From Chitinophaga filiformis (lineage in GTDB: Bacteria; Bacteroidota; Bacteroidia; Chitinophagales; Chitinophagaceae), in contig NZ_JAKIRP010000002.1 of the NCBI RefSeq assembly GCF_021646545.1, forward strand, positions 496,001 to 560,000: a stretch of 64,000 nt of DNA. Direction: 5' to 3'. Both the position numbers and the translations under genes were made by a program. Below are positions 1-8,671 of this stretch, piece after piece; within the stretch, counting starts at the first letter, position 1; each line of letters starts with the position of its first letter. Below the pieces are notes generated by a model, which saw nothing but the letters and a program-made list of their open reading frames with translations, was not told the DNA's origin and did no database searches.

Positions 1-194
1 AGCTCACTCCAAACCATGGCGTCGATAAACGACAGTACTGCCCCGGCTATCCAGGCGTACAGAAAGCCCGGACCACGCATGGTCTCAGCCACCACACTCA
101 ATACTATAAATGGGCCTATGCCCACCATGTCTGTCATATTAATAGCAGTAGCCTGTAACAGACTAATGCGCCGGGATAGTTCTGGTTGCTTCAT
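1..194 (-). CDS. Amino-acid permease (APC family), N-terminal fragment
   Basis: The reverse strand from an ATG at 194 reads 64 codons without a stop to the window edge, so only the N-terminus is present. It starts MKQPELSRRISLLQATAIN and continues with a TDMVGIGPF stretch. A short polar head followed by a glycine-rich first transmembrane helix is typical of APC-superfamily amino-acid/polyamine permeases, where this helix helps form the substrate site. A second hydrophobic segment (AWIAGAVLSFIDAMVWSEL) follows. The protein would be an inner-membrane importer; its substrate cannot be judged from 64 residues. The forward-strand reading of the same bases has no recognisable product. Confidence 0.7.
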   Translation of the reverse strand, partial: MKQPELSRRISLLQATAINMTDMVGIGPFIVLSVVAETMRGPGFLYAWIAGAVLSFIDAMVWSE

Positions 195-279
195 TTGAGG
201 CGTAAAAATAAATATTTTGCGCCGCAGAGAAGAAAAATTTATTGATGTTCTTCAATGTTTTCCCTTCAGTCGCCACGCT

Positions 280-966
280 TTATTTTAATACTTTATATTT
301 TATCCACACCACGTCATCTGTCATTTGTTGCAGATGGATCAGTTTCAGATGTTTGTAAGGGATGGTTTCAACGGTGGGAAGTCCGGTATCATTGAGTGTA
401 GCAGTGTCACTACCATCCGCAATAGGATAATAGAGGATGCTGAATTCATCTATCAATCCGGCAGCGTGGAATGATCCATTTACGCCACCACCACCTTCCA
501 GCATTATTTTGTTGATATTAAAATGTTGTTGCAGCTTGTTCAGGATAAGCGAAAGATCAACGGAAGTAGTGCCGCCAAACAGGTAAGAAATACCTTTTGA
601 CTGTAGGTAACCCAGGTATTCGGGTGCTACCTTTTCTGTCAGTACAACAATCAGCCGGTCTCCGTCCAGGTCGTTGGAATCCCATCCGAGTTTACCCGAA
701 GCATCGAGTGCTATTACGTAAGACGCTGCCCTGGCGTCAGCGATGAAGTCCGTTTTGTCCTGTATCTTTTCAAAGGATGATAAGTCTGGCAATTCAGCCG
801 CAAAATGTTGTTCCATTGTTACTCTTCCACAGAACCAGGCATCTGCGTTTTCATGTTTCCCTCCTGTCTGCTCATACAATTCAGCTCCTTTAAACGGCTT
901 CCAGTTGTCTGTAATGATCCTGCCGTCAATTGAACAAAGCATGTGACAAATAACGTATGGTTTCAT
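280..966 (-). CDS. RibD C-terminal / dihydrofolate reductase-like protein
   Basis: A 228-residue cytoplasmic protein beginning MKPYVICHMLCSIDGRI, the usual opening of stand-alone RibD-C domains (the reductase half of the riboflavin enzyme RibD, with a DHFR-like fold). The glycine-rich stretch LEGGGGVNGSFHAAGLIDE near residues 155-175 matches the family's conserved NADPH-binding strand-loop. There is no deaminase domain, so this is not full RibD. Such single-domain paralogues are usually annotated only as dihydrofolate reductase family proteins and their substrate is unknown. It appears monocistronic: 94 bp separate it from the gene upstream on the same strand. A box one base from consensus (CATCTTTG on the minus strand, 988-995) could be its promoter. 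Confidence 0.8.
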   Translation of the reverse strand: MKPYVICHMLCSIDGRIITDNWKPFKGAELYEQTGGKHENADAWFCGRVTMEQHFAAELPDLSSFEKIQDKTDFIADARAASYVIALDASGKLGWDSNDLDGDRLIVVLTEKVAPEYLGYLQSKGISYLFGGTTSVDLSLILNKLQQHFNINKIMLEGGGGVNGSFHAAGLIDEFSILYYPIADGSDTATLNDTGLPTVETIPYKHLKLIHLQQMTDDVVWIKYKVLK

Positions 967-1060
967 ATTGCTCAGTGTTATTTATCACAAAGATGAGACA
1001 ATTGACGAACAGGATCTGGTAGAAAACAAAGTATAACTTACTCATTTCAAAGATAGCAGC

Positions 1061-4000
1061 TTACTCTGCGCTCTTTATGAGATGTTTCGTTGTCTTTACA
1101 CCATTAATATCGATCTGGATGAGGTACACGCCAGGACGCAGATGCGCGGTGCTGATCTCCTGACCGGAAGTAACGATCCTGACTGGTGTAACCTGTCTTC
1201 CTAATGCATCATAAATGATGAGCTTCGCTTGTTTTGCGCCGAACTTCAATCGCACATGAGTGGCAGCCGGATTGGGATAAAGTACAATGTCTTTGCCTGT
1301 AGCTGATTTCTCATATGCGGCTGCCAGACGGCTGTTGGCAAGCGACAATGGCGTTGCATACAGCTGGTTTTTCGGAATGATCTCCTTGCCTTGTGAAGCA
1401 CTTGACCATGACAGTTTGCAGTTGGCGCCGCCGTTGTTTTCGAAATATTCCAGTCTGATATCGTATTGCTGACCTGCTGTCAATGTAATGGTACCGGAGT
1501 ATTCAATATCCCAGTCATCCAGCCATTTGTCAATGATGAGCTGATTGTTGACCCACAAACGTCTGCCGTTATCACTGGTGATATAGAAGGTATACTGACC
1601 TGAATATCTTGGTTCTACTTTCCCTGTCCAGCGTACCGTGTAACCGTTTGTGTTGACACCGGTGCCAGGAGCACCTTCACCCCAGTCAAAATTGATTGTG
1701 GGATCCAGGCGGGAGAAGACGAATGTTTCGAAATTCATGCCGTTGTAGTAATTACCCGTAAGGCCGTTACCATTGCCGACAGGTGGAACAGATAACAACT
1801 GCCATCTGGCAGAGAGCTGGCCTGTGCCTGTATGCTGTACCACCTTAGCTTCCGGTGCTGTGCTCTCGTTAAGCGTGGAGAGCACTTTACCACTCAGTAC
1901 AGATATGAATTTGTAATAACCGCTATCTGCCTGTACCGCAATGAACTGCTGGTTGGCAGCTTCCTGGTTGGTCCATTGCCAGAGACTGACATCTTCATTC
2001 AGGCTGGATTGTGGAATGTCAAGGCATTTGGCGCTATGATAAGCGGTAATAGTATAACGGCCATCGCCAAGATGTTTGAGTGTGAATGTCTGATTGGCAG
2101 CACCTGTACCGTGCCATAACTGTATGGGCGTACCATCGCCTGTACCACCGAGTCCACCGCGTACGTCGAGGAACAATCCACTGCTTACGTTTTTGATGGT
2201 GTAAGAGCCTGCCAGGTTAGGATTACCGTTTGCCAGTACTTTAATAGAGCTGGTCTTGTCATTCCAGGTGCTTCCCAGGTTAGCACTGGAAGATGTCAAT
2301 ACGGTAGAATCGCCGGCAAAATTCTCATGCTCAAACAATATCACTTTATAACCTTCTGCGATCTTCACGGAGGAAATGTCATCATTAAGCACACCTTTCA
2401 GCTCCAGTCCTGCCAGTTTGTAACCGCCGATAGGAAGGCCGGCACGGAAGCCATTGTATTGTGCATGCTCGTAAACGGTGACCGGACCGTTGCTTGTGTC
2501 AGGTCTGCTGTAGAGCTGTGCTCTGGGAATGATCTGTCTTGACTGGGAGGCACTTTCCCATTGCAGGTGACAGAAGGCATCACCATTGCCTTCAGCATAC
2601 CGCAGTTCGATGTTGTATTTCTGGCCGGCTGTTAAGGCAATAGTGCCACTTCGGGTATAAGCGCCCTGTGTCTCAAAATCGTTGATGATAGGTTGACCAT
2701 TCACTGTAAGCTTTACACCATCATCTGAGTATACATGAAAGGTGTATTGCTCGGAGTATAAGGGTTGTACCTGTCCGGACCATTTCACAGAGAACTGGTT
2801 GTTGCCCAGCTGGGCCTGATCGGGAGAACCGGCGCCCCAATCGAAATCTACATTGCCATCGGTCTGCTGATATTTTAGGTTGTCGAGATGATAGCCACTA
2901 TAGTATTCCGCTTTCAGGCCATTGCCGGTTCCGACAGGTAATCCTTTCAGATTTTTACGGATCAGCCATACAAATTCATCGGGTGCTACTACGCGTACAT
3001 TAGGCCCAAGGCGGCTGATACACTCCTGTACATCGTCGACATCTCTTGACCAGATGTGTACGGAAACAAGGCTGTACCCATCTGCTGAGTTGATATTGGT
3101 AGATGCCTGGTTCAGTTGATTGGCCAATGATTGCGGAGAAGAAAGCGTTCCCCATAGCGTGTACCTTCCGCCAATGGATGGTTTGTCTTTATACCAGTCG
3201 ATCTGTCCATGTCTGCCGGTATAATTGGCACCATAGCTGTAATAGAACAGCGCATCGATGTTATCCTGTTTCAGATAAGCGCTTGGATCATTATCGCTGT
3301 CGTCTGCATCAATGATGTTCACAATACGCAGGTCGGCTTGTTTCATATAACTATTGAGCAGCTTATTTTCCGTTTCAAGATCGGCATCCGGATAACGCCC
3401 GGGGAAGTAGTAACTTCTTCCGGAAGGACCAGCTATCAGTACATTCCTGCCATCGGGCGTGGTGAGGCAGTTCTCTACATATTTCTCGTATACCACAGGC
3501 GCCAGTTCAGATAGGGAAGGAGAGATGGTCCAGCCCAGGTTGACATGTGCACGGTTAGGATTATTCCAGTTGTTGATGTTATCGTGAGAACCCAGGAGCC
3601 ATTGCACATTATCTCCGTCGGTAATCACAAAACAAACGGTATGCACGCCGGGTTTCACTTCAAAGGGTTTAATGGGATCTTTCTGTTTAAAGATCTTCGA
3701 CCTGGCTGGGATATTGCTCAACGCAGACATATTGGGCGCCCAGTCAGAGGGAAGGATACTCATGGACTTCAGCGAGAGTTGTTCCACTGTTTCATATTCC
3801 GCCGGTCCCCAGCCGAAGAAGGTAGCACCTTTATTCATGCGGTTATACACACTTGTAGCCAGTGTACCGGAAGGCGAATTATCCCAGAACTGAAATGCTT
3901 TTGTGTAGGCACTGTAGTCGCCCAGAGAGAATACGCGGTCATCGGAGCTCTGTTGATAAGCAGCTATTTTCTGACTAAAAAGACTGCCATAGTTGGCCAA

Positions 4001-4489
4001 TGCCCAGGCTTCATCCCGGGTGCGTACATCGAGCAGACGGGTGAGACCGGCATTGATGGCTGTCTGTTCGATGTCGGCCGGAACAGCGACAGCATTCATC
4101 ACACCCGCCAATGAGATAGCAACATTAGTCGATTTGTCTTTCTGGTTGCACAGGATGTAGCCTGATAACCTGTTAGCAAAGCGGTTGAGCAGACCGGAAA
4201 AATTGGTGTAATAGGTGTCATTGATCTTTACACCGGCATTTTCCACCAGTGTACGATGACCTGAAATGTCTCTGAGGATAGCGGGTTTCGTTTGCGCCAG
4301 AACCCCCATCAGCGTTTGCAGGGCTATCTTTTCAGATGCCGCATAATTCTCAGATGTAAGGAATAAGGTGTCGGGCACGGCAGAAAGCGGAAACGGGCTT
4401 CCCGGCACCCTCGGTACTGTTGTCTGTGCCTGGGTAAACAGTGTGGGCATCCATACAACAAGGAGTGTGTAAATGATTCTCTTTTTCAT
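1061..4489 (-). CDS. Secreted GxGYxYP / PA14 / crystallin / ricin-lectin protein with T9SS tail
   Basis: A 1142-residue secreted protein. Residues 1-21 are a signal peptide. Residues ~33-510 resemble the GxGYxYP family (putative glycoside hydrolases), with the signature variant GPSGRSYYFPGRYP near 352-365 and an acidic IDADDSDND stretch shortly after. Next come a PA14 carbohydrate-binding domain (~522-660), a beta/gamma-crystallin-like unit (~670-755, YEHAQYNGF and FEHENFAGD), a ricin-type beta-trefoil lectin (~763-905, with QLW and QQF repeats), and a second PA14 domain (~910-1050). The last ~75 residues (YPNPAATHVRLKF ... GVYLIQID) are a T9SS type A sorting domain, so the protein should cross the outer membrane. 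It has no PUL partners. Catalytic activity is inferred from family only; the domain order is read directly. Confidence 0.82.
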   Translation of the reverse strand: MKKRIIYTLLVVWMPTLFTQAQTTVPRVPGSPFPLSAVPDTLFLTSENYAASEKIALQTLMGVLAQTKPAILRDISGHRTLVENAGVKINDTYYTNFSGLLNRFANRLSGYILCNQKDKSTNVAISLAGVMNAVAVPADIEQTAINAGLTRLLDVRTRDEAWALANYGSLFSQKIAAYQQSSDDRVFSLGDYSAYTKAFQFWDNSPSGTLATSVYNRMNKGATFFGWGPAEYETVEQLSLKSMSILPSDWAPNMSALSNIPARSKIFKQKDPIKPFEVKPGVHTVCFVITDGDNVQWLLGSHDNINNWNNPNRAHVNLGWTISPSLSELAPVVYEKYVENCLTTPDGRNVLIAGPSGRSYYFPGRYPDADLETENKLLNSYMKQADLRIVNIIDADDSDNDPSAYLKQDNIDALFYYSYGANYTGRHGQIDWYKDKPSIGGRYTLWGTLSSPQSLANQLNQASTNINSADGYSLVSVHIWSRDVDDVQECISRLGPNVRVVAPDEFVWLIRKNLKGLPVGTGNGLKAEYYSGYHLDNLKYQQTDGNVDFDWGAGSPDQAQLGNNQFSVKWSGQVQPLYSEQYTFHVYSDDGVKLTVNGQPIINDFETQGAYTRSGTIALTAGQKYNIELRYAEGNGDAFCHLQWESASQSRQIIPRAQLYSRPDTSNGPVTVYEHAQYNGFRAGLPIGGYKLAGLELKGVLNDDISSVKIAEGYKVILFEHENFAGDSTVLTSSSANLGSTWNDKTSSIKVLANGNPNLAGSYTIKNVSSGLFLDVRGGLGGTGDGTPIQLWHGTGAANQTFTLKHLGDGRYTITAYHSAKCLDIPQSSLNEDVSLWQWTNQEAANQQFIAVQADSGYYKFISVLSGKVLSTLNESTAPEAKVVQHTGTGQLSARWQLLSVPPVGNGNGLTGNYYNGMNFETFVFSRLDPTINFDWGEGAPGTGVNTNGYTVRWTGKVEPRYSGQYTFYITSDNGRRLWVNNQLIIDKWLDDWDIEYSGTITLTAGQQYDIRLEYFENNGGANCKLSWSSASQGKEIIPKNQLYATPLSLANSRLAAAYEKSATGKDIVLYPNPAATHVRLKFGAKQAKLIIYDALGRQVTPVRIVTSGQEISTAHLRPGVYLIQIDINGVKTTKHLIKSAE

Positions 4490-4778
4490 GATGGAATTGA
4501 TTTGGTTACATGAGTACTTGTACGTGAAATGGAATGTATGTAAGTGGAGGGCGTAGATAGTTTTCAGCTATTACGAGCTACAGAGCGGGTTACACGCATT
4601 AAATATAATAACCGGGATGGTTATTTCATAGTGTAAAATAATATTTATCAGCCGGCGTGCGGATAAGAGATTGTTTCTAAAGGGGTTTCACGGGTGATGT
4701 GGAAAGAGGTATCAAAAAATAAATGAAGACCCCGGCGTTGCTTAAACGATGACAAGCCAACATGAGGCCTCGGAATAA
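4490..4778. other. Intergenic region, upstream of the GxGYxYP gene
   Basis: About 290 bp between the start of the secreted glycan-binding protein (minus strand) and the terminator of the next minus-strand gene. I found no open frame with a recognisable product, no strong TAnnTTTG box and no tRNA. It presumably carries the promoter of the GxGYxYP gene. Confidence 0.4.
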
Positions 4779-4814
4779 ACAGAAAGTGTATCAGGCTTTG
4801 GATACACTTTCTGT
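4779..4814 (-). terminator. Hairpin terminator overlapping the ankyrin gene stop
   Basis: A perfect 12-bp inverted repeat (arms 4779-4790 and 4803-4814, ACAGAAAGTGTA and its complement) encloses a 12-nt loop. The stop codon of the minus-strand ankyrin gene lies in the loop. On the minus strand the hairpin is followed by TTTATTCC, a short T-rich run. The position and strong stem fit an intrinsic terminator, although the T tract is weak. Confidence 0.6.
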
Positions 4815-5273
4815 CATGATTGCAGGCTGTTTCTTCGTTGGCAACAATATTCTGCCCAATAAGCCTGTTATTAACTTAATCTTCGCCATGACCTTTTTCT
4901 TAAGCGGGTTAGCGCCGTTGTCGAGCAGTAGGTCTATGATGTCGTTATGTCCAAATGTGGCCGCATAGGTCAGGGCAGTGGCGCCGTGGTCTGTTTCCGT
5001 GCTAATGGAAGCACCTTTTTTTAGCAGAAGTTTTACGATGTCTATATGTCCTTTAAAGCAGGCGCCCATTAACGCTGTATGTCCCAGGTTGTCTTTCAGT
5101 TCTGTTTTAGCGCCTGCCTTTAACAGAAAATCTACTGCCTTGCTGTGATTGTAATAGGCGGCAATGATCAGTGGTGTGGATCCTCTGTTATCTCTTGCAT
5201 TGAGCTGACCATCTGTTATGTATTCCCGCAGGAGTGAAATATTGTTTGTTCTTGCGGCTTCAAATATGTCCAT
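4791..5273 (-). CDS. Ankyrin-repeat protein 1, divergent from catalase
   Basis: A 160-residue cytosolic protein built of about four ankyrin repeats (GSTPLIIAAYYNH, GHTALMGACFKGH, GATALTYAATFGH), with no signal peptide. It is a close paralogue of the ankyrin gene at 8140-8607: both begin MDIFEAARTNN, and they align up to a shared NPLKK/SPLKK. After that this copy ends in an unrelated basic tail (MAKIKLITGLLGRILLPTK), whereas the other continues with an ankyrin-like cap. The gene diverges from catalase and shares its upstream region, which holds OxyR-like operators. In Pseudomonas aeruginosa the ankyrin protein AnkB is encoded next to KatB and supports its activity, so a role in catalase function or heme/peroxide handling is a reasonable inference. 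Confidence 0.85.
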   Translation of the reverse strand: MDIFEAARTNNISLLREYITDGQLNARDNRGSTPLIIAAYYNHSKAVDFLLKAGAKTELKDNLGHTALMGACFKGHIDIVKLLLKKGASISTETDHGATALTYAATFGHNDIIDLLLDNGANPLKKKVMAKIKLITGLLGRILLPTKKQPAIMTESVSKA

Positions 5274-5290
5274 GTGAGAAATCTTTTGTG

Positions 5291-5298
5291 CAATATTA
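5291..5298 (-). promoter_or_regulatory. -7 box of ankyrin gene 1
   Basis: On the minus strand this reads TAATATTG, one base from the Bacteroidota TAnnTTTG consensus. It lies 17 bp upstream of the ATG. The identical octamer lies upstream of the paralogous ankyrin gene at 8632-8639. In both cases exactly 47 nt separate it from an OxyR-like element. Confidence 0.55.
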
Positions 5299-5330
5299 TT
5301 TATTCCGGTGGCTTACAGATACTGAATAGA

Positions 5331-5360
5331 ATAATATCATAGGCGATAGATTTCGTCTAT
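5331..5360. promoter_or_regulatory. OxyR-like operator for ankyrin gene 1
   Basis: Positions 5346-5360 read ATAGATTTCGTCTAT, matching the OxyR half-operator ATAGntnnnanCTAT except for G at the single 'a' position. The flanking block 5331-5351 is identical in 20 of 21 bases to 8672-8692, upstream of the other ankyrin gene. The element ends 47 nt from the proposed -7 box at 5291-5298. Activation by the OxyR encoded at 7163-8101 is inferred. Confidence 0.68.
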
Positions 5361-5381
5361 TGATGCTTCAATACGTCTCTG

Positions 5382-5396
5382 ATAGCTATCATCTAT
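5382..5396. promoter_or_regulatory. OxyR-like operator for catalase
   Basis: ATAGCTATCATCTAT matches ATAGntnnnanCTAT at every defined position. It lies exactly 47 nt upstream of the catalase -7 box (5444-5451), the same distance seen for both ankyrin promoters. This puts it around -65, a normal activating position for OxyR. Confidence 0.7.
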
Positions 5397-5443
5397 AGGC
5401 CATCTTATTTCCTTATTCTCTTCTCTGTTGATATCTGCAGAGA

Positions 5444-5451
5444 TACTTTTG
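5444..5451 (+). promoter_or_regulatory. -7 box of the catalase promoter
   Basis: TACTTTTG matches the Bacteroidota -7 consensus TAnnTTTG exactly. No good TTG -33 box lies at 17-23 nt (TTG at 5428-5430 is only 13 nt away), as expected for an activator-dependent promoter. Transcription would start near 5458, so the GTG at 5451 cannot be the catalase start codon. Confidence 0.65.
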
Positions 5452-5483
5452 TGTCCAACAATTACACAAAAAAAATGCGTTTT

Positions 5484-6962
5484 ATGAATCAGCAGAACAA
5501 TCATTTAACTACACGCCAGGGACACCCTGTACATAACAACCAGAGCATGCGTACCCTGGGTAACCGGGGACCAGCTGTTTTAGAGAACTATCAGTTCCTT
5601 GAAAAGATCGCTCATTTCGACCGTGAGCGTGTGCCCGAAAGAGTGGTACATGCGCGTGGAACGGGTGCACACGGCATATTTGAAGCTTATGGCACAGTAG
5701 GAAATGATCCGGTTGCGAAATATACACGCGCAAAGTTGTTCCAGGAGAAGGGAAAACAGACGCCTGTGTTTGTTCGCTTTTCAACAGTAATACATGGTGG
5801 CCATTCTCCGGAAACATTAAGAGATCCGAGAGGTTTTGCAGTGAAATTTTATACAGAAGATGGTATATGGGACCTGGTAGGGAACAACCTGAAAGTCTTC
5901 TTTATCCGCGATGCTATTAAGTTCCCTGATTTTATTCATGCCCTGAAACCGGACCCTGTTCATAATCGCCAGGATGGTGGGCGTGTCATGGACTTCTTCA
6001 GTAATTCCCCTGAAGTGATGCATATGATCACCTGGGTGTTCTCTCCATGGGGTATCCCTGCTAATTATCGCCAGATGCAGGGTTCAGGTGTAAATACTTA
6101 TAAATGGGTGAACAAGGCGGGAGAAGCCGTTTTAGTGAAATATCACTGGGAGCCGCTGGCAGGTGTAAAGAATCTAACGCAGCAGGAAGCAAAGCAGATA
6201 CAGGCAGAGAACTTCAATCATGCTACACAGGACCTGTATGACGCAATAGAAGCAGGTAATTATCCCGAGTGGGAACTGTTTGTGCAGATCATGAGTGATG
6301 ATGCACATCCGGAGCTGGATTTTGATCCTTTAGACGATACTAAGATCTGGCCGCGGGAGCAATTTCCATGGCTGCCTGTAGGTAAAATGACCTTGAACAG
6401 GAATCCGCAGAACTACTTTGCAGAAGTGGAGCAGTCAGCTTTTGGCCCGGGAGTACTCGTGGATGGTCTTGATTTTTCTGATGATAAGATGCTGATCGGC
6501 CGTACTTTCTCATATTCTGATACACAGCGTTACCGCGTAGGGCCTAATTATCTGCAGTTGCCAATTAACGCTCCTAAAAATCATATCGGTACTAATCAGA
6601 GAGATGGTAGTATGACCTACAAAGTGGATCTTCCTGCAGGTGCCAATCCGCATGTGAATTATGAGCCGTCCAGTTTGAACGGATTGGTGGAAGCTCCTCA
6701 GACAGACATACCATACGAACCGACATATGCAGCAGCCAGGATAGTGCGCCAGAGCATTGACCGTACTAATAACTATAAGCAGGCAGGTGAGCTTTACAGG
6801 TCGTTCCAGGAATGGGAACGCGAAGACCTGATCAATAACCTGGTAGATACATTGGTAGCCGCTACGCCTGCTATACAGCAGAAGATGGTGGAGCATTTTT
6901 ATAAATGCGATGAGGATTATGGACGCCGTATAGCAGAAGGCTTAAAGAAAGCAGGTAAATAA
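5484..6962 (+). CDS. katA: Catalase, small-subunit heme type
   Basis: Decomposes hydrogen peroxide in the cytoplasm. From the ATG at 5484 it has 492 residues, the usual length of small-subunit clade 3 catalases. Visible features are the catalytic His ([11 protein letters not shown], His56), the distal Asn in [16 protein letters not shown], and the proximal heme-ligand Tyr in [17 protein letters not shown]. An in-frame ATG at 5475 is also possible. The GTG at 5451 is excluded because it overlaps the -7 box. The N-terminus ([14 protein letters not shown]) aligns with the usual LTT..G.PV..NQ opening of the family. Regulation is probably by OxyR through the operator at 5382-5396. The neighbours are two ankyrin genes and oxyR. 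Confidence 0.95.
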   Translation: MNQQNNHLTTRQGHPVHNNQSMRTLGNRGPAVLENYQFLEKIAHFDRERVPERVVHARGTGAHGIFEAYGTVGNDPVAKYTRAKLFQEKGKQTPVFVRFSTVIHGGHSPETLRDPRGFAVKFYTEDGIWDLVGNNLKVFFIRDAIKFPDFIHALKPDPVHNRQDGGRVMDFFSNSPEVMHMITWVFSPWGIPANYRQMQGSGVNTYKWVNKAGEAVLVKYHWEPLAGVKNLTQQEAKQIQAENFNHATQDLYDAIEAGNYPEWELFVQIMSDDAHPELDFDPLDDTKIWPREQFPWLPVGKMTLNRNPQNYFAEVEQSAFGPGVLVDGLDFSDDKMLIGRTFSYSDTQRYRVGPNYLQLPINAPKNHIGTNQRDGSMTYKVDLPAGANPHVNYEPSSLNGLVEAPQTDIPYEPTYAAARIVRQSIDRTNNYKQAGELYRSFQEWEREDLINNLVDTLVAATPAIQQKMVEHFYKCDEDYGRRIAEGLKKAGK

Positions 6963-7025
6963 GGATGTTGTACAAATGCACAATGACAGGAGATAAGCTA
7001 AAGAAAGGAGAATTGCTAAAAAGTA

Positions 7026-7065
7026 GAAGTGCCCCCATAAGTGTCTTACTTATTGGGGGCACTTC
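7026..7065. terminator. Bidirectional terminator between catalase and oxyR
   Basis: A strong hairpin in which GAAGTGCCCCC (7026-7036) pairs with GGGGGCACTTC (7055-7065) and more pairs extend into the loop. It lies between the convergent 3' ends of catalase and oxyR and is likely used from both sides. Confidence 0.8.
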
Positions 7066-7162
7066 AAAGTATTATGTAGCCTGTTTTTATTCGCTACCTA
7101 ATAGCGCCAGGTAGTTATTTGAGCAAGTTTAGGATGTTCGTTTGTTTGGATACATCTTCCTT

Positions 7163-8101
7163 TTATATTGCTTCTATTAATTCTTTCCTGCTCTTTGTTT
7201 TCAATTTCTGTGGCACGCTGGCCAGTATCTCCGTTTTCAGCGCTTCTATCATTTTCCGTTTTACAAAATTTTTAGGCGTGATCAGACCTATTTCACGGGC
7301 TGGCTCGGGAAAATGAAAGTATCTGAGCTTTTCACGTTGTGCGTCTGTCAGGTCGGTTAATGCCAGTTCAGGAAGAATGGTGGCGCCATTGTTTTCATCT
7401 ACCATACGTTTCAGCGTTTCTATACTGCCGGTATTGTATTCGTAGTGCTGTGAACCCTTCGTGGTTTTGCGGCGCTGACAAATGTTCAGCACCTGGTCGC
7501 GCATACAATGACCATCATTCAATATCCACAATTCTTCTATATTGATATCCGAAGGCTTCAGTTTTTTCTTTTTAAACAACACGCTTTCGGCTGAAACGTA
7601 GGCCACAAAATTCTCGTAGAATAAAGGCGTTTCGGTGAATTGTGGCTCATGTACCGGAGTGGATACAATACCGCAATCTATATGGCCGAGCTTCAGCTGT
7701 TGCGTGATCTGCTCTGTGTTCTGTTCGCCCACTATCAGTTTTACACCCGGGTACTTGTTGATGAATTGTGTGATGATCTTTGGAACAATATAAGGCGCTA
7801 CTGTAGGAATGATCCCGATCTTCAGTTCACCTGTGAGTTCTTTGTTCCTGTCTGTTACCAGGTCCTGGATCTTCTGGTATTCGGCTAAGAGTACCCTTGC
7901 CTGCATGATAATCTCGGCTCCGATCTCTGTGGGTACTACCGGCGATTTGGTGCGGTTAAATATTTTTACACCCAGTAAGTCTTCCAGTTTCTGGATCTGC
8001 ATACTGAGCGTAGGCTGGGTGACAAAACATTTCTTTGCCGCCACATTGAAGCTGCGGTAGGTGTCTACGGCGACGATATATTCGAACTGTACAATAGTCA
8101 T
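7163..8101 (-). CDS. oxyR: Hydrogen-peroxide-sensing LysR-family regulator OxyR
   Basis: A 312-residue LysR-type activator. The N-terminal winged helix-turn-helix covers ~1-60 (FNVAAKKCFVTQPTLSMQIQKLEDLLG) and an effector-binding domain follows. Cys199 and Cys208 (DGHCMRDQVLNIC) fall at the same positions and spacing as the redox disulfide pair of E. coli OxyR, which strongly supports OxyR over a generic LysR protein. It lies 38 bp downstream of an ankyrin gene on the same strand and is probably co-transcribed from the OxyR-like site at 8672-8709, implying autoregulation. The 3' end faces catalase across a shared terminator. A slightly basic tail (QKLKTKSRKELIEAI) extends beyond the usual fold. 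Confidence 0.93.
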   Translation of the reverse strand: MTIVQFEYIVAVDTYRSFNVAAKKCFVTQPTLSMQIQKLEDLLGVKIFNRTKSPVVPTEIGAEIIMQARVLLAEYQKIQDLVTDRNKELTGELKIGIIPTVAPYIVPKIITQFINKYPGVKLIVGEQNTEQITQQLKLGHIDCGIVSTPVHEPQFTETPLFYENFVAYVSAESVLFKKKKLKPSDINIEELWILNDGHCMRDQVLNICQRRKTTKGSQHYEYNTGSIETLKRMVDENNGATILPELALTDLTDAQREKLRYFHFPEPAREIGLITPKNFVKRKMIEALKTEILASVPQKLKTKSRKELIEAI

Positions 8102-8139
8102 ACAAAGTGTTTATCCCTGGCAAACAGGCATGGTGCAGG

Positions 8140-8607
8140 TCAGCGCTTTGCTGCAGCTACCATTGTTTCATAACCTGTTGCATTTTCCTGTAAAAGTGCA
8201 TAATCGATCGGGTTTTTGCCAAACCTGTCTTTCTTAAGCGGGGATGCTCCATGATGAAGTAACAGCGTGATGATGTCGTTATGTCCGAAGGTAGCAGCAA
8301 AGGTCAATGCGGTAGCGCCGTTGCCGTTTTCAGTGTGTACGGATGCGCCGTTTTCGAGTAACAGTTGAGCTACCTGTGTATAGCCTTTAAAGCAAACTCC
8401 CATCAGGGCGGTATTGCCCATACCGTCCTGTATTTCCGTATCAGCACCTGCTTTGAGCAGGGCAGATACTGCGGCTGTATTGTTGTAATAAGTGGCTAAA
8501 ATAAGCGGAGTAGAACCCCTGGTGTCTTTTTTATTTATCTGGCCTTCTTTCAGAAGATCGTTCAATGCCGTTACATTATTTGTACGTGCTGCTTCGAAGA
8601 TGTCCAT
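8140..8607 (-). CDS. Ankyrin-repeat protein 2, upstream of oxyR
   Basis: A 155-residue cytosolic protein with about four ankyrin repeats (GSTPLILATYYNN, GNTALMGVCFKGY, GATALTFAATFGH, GKNPIDYALLQEN). It is a paralogue of the ankyrin gene at 4791-5273, with the same MDIFEAARTNN start and near-identical consensus positions. Unlike that copy it keeps a normal C-terminal cap. It is the first gene of a probable ankyrin-oxyR operon. Linkage of ankyrin genes to catalase is known from Pseudomonas (katB-ankB); two copies bracketing catalase and oxyR is less usual. An auxiliary role in catalase function is inferred and not proven. Confidence 0.86.
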   Translation of the reverse strand: MDIFEAARTNNVTALNDLLKEGQINKKDTRGSTPLILATYYNNTAAVSALLKAGADTEIQDGMGNTALMGVCFKGYTQVAQLLLENGASVHTENGNGATALTFAATFGHNDIITLLLHHGASPLKKDRFGKNPIDYALLQENATGYETMVAAAKR

Positions 8608-8631
8608 CGCTTAACTGGTTTAATTTATGCT

Positions 8632-8639
8632 CAATATTA
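8632..8639 (-). promoter_or_regulatory. -7 box of the ankyrin 2-oxyR operon
   Basis: The minus strand reads TAATATTG, the same variant of TAnnTTTG as upstream of ankyrin gene 1. It lies 24 bp before the ATG and 47 nt from the OxyR-like core at 8687-8701. Confidence 0.55.
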
Positions 8640-8671
8640 GATAAACCAGCTGGAAAATGGCCAGGGATAAG

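Noticed and set aside
16..198. Plus-strand 60-codon frame at the left edge
   Set aside because: Shadow of the APC permease on the minus strand, which has a clear family-like N-terminus.
3545..4114. 189-codon plus-strand frame within the GxGYxYP gene
   Set aside because: Antisense to a strongly supported coding frame; no domain.
4791..4920. Frameshift at the end of ankyrin gene 1
   Set aside because: Other frames after NPLKK do not restore the cap seen in the paralogue, so divergence is more likely than a simple frameshift.
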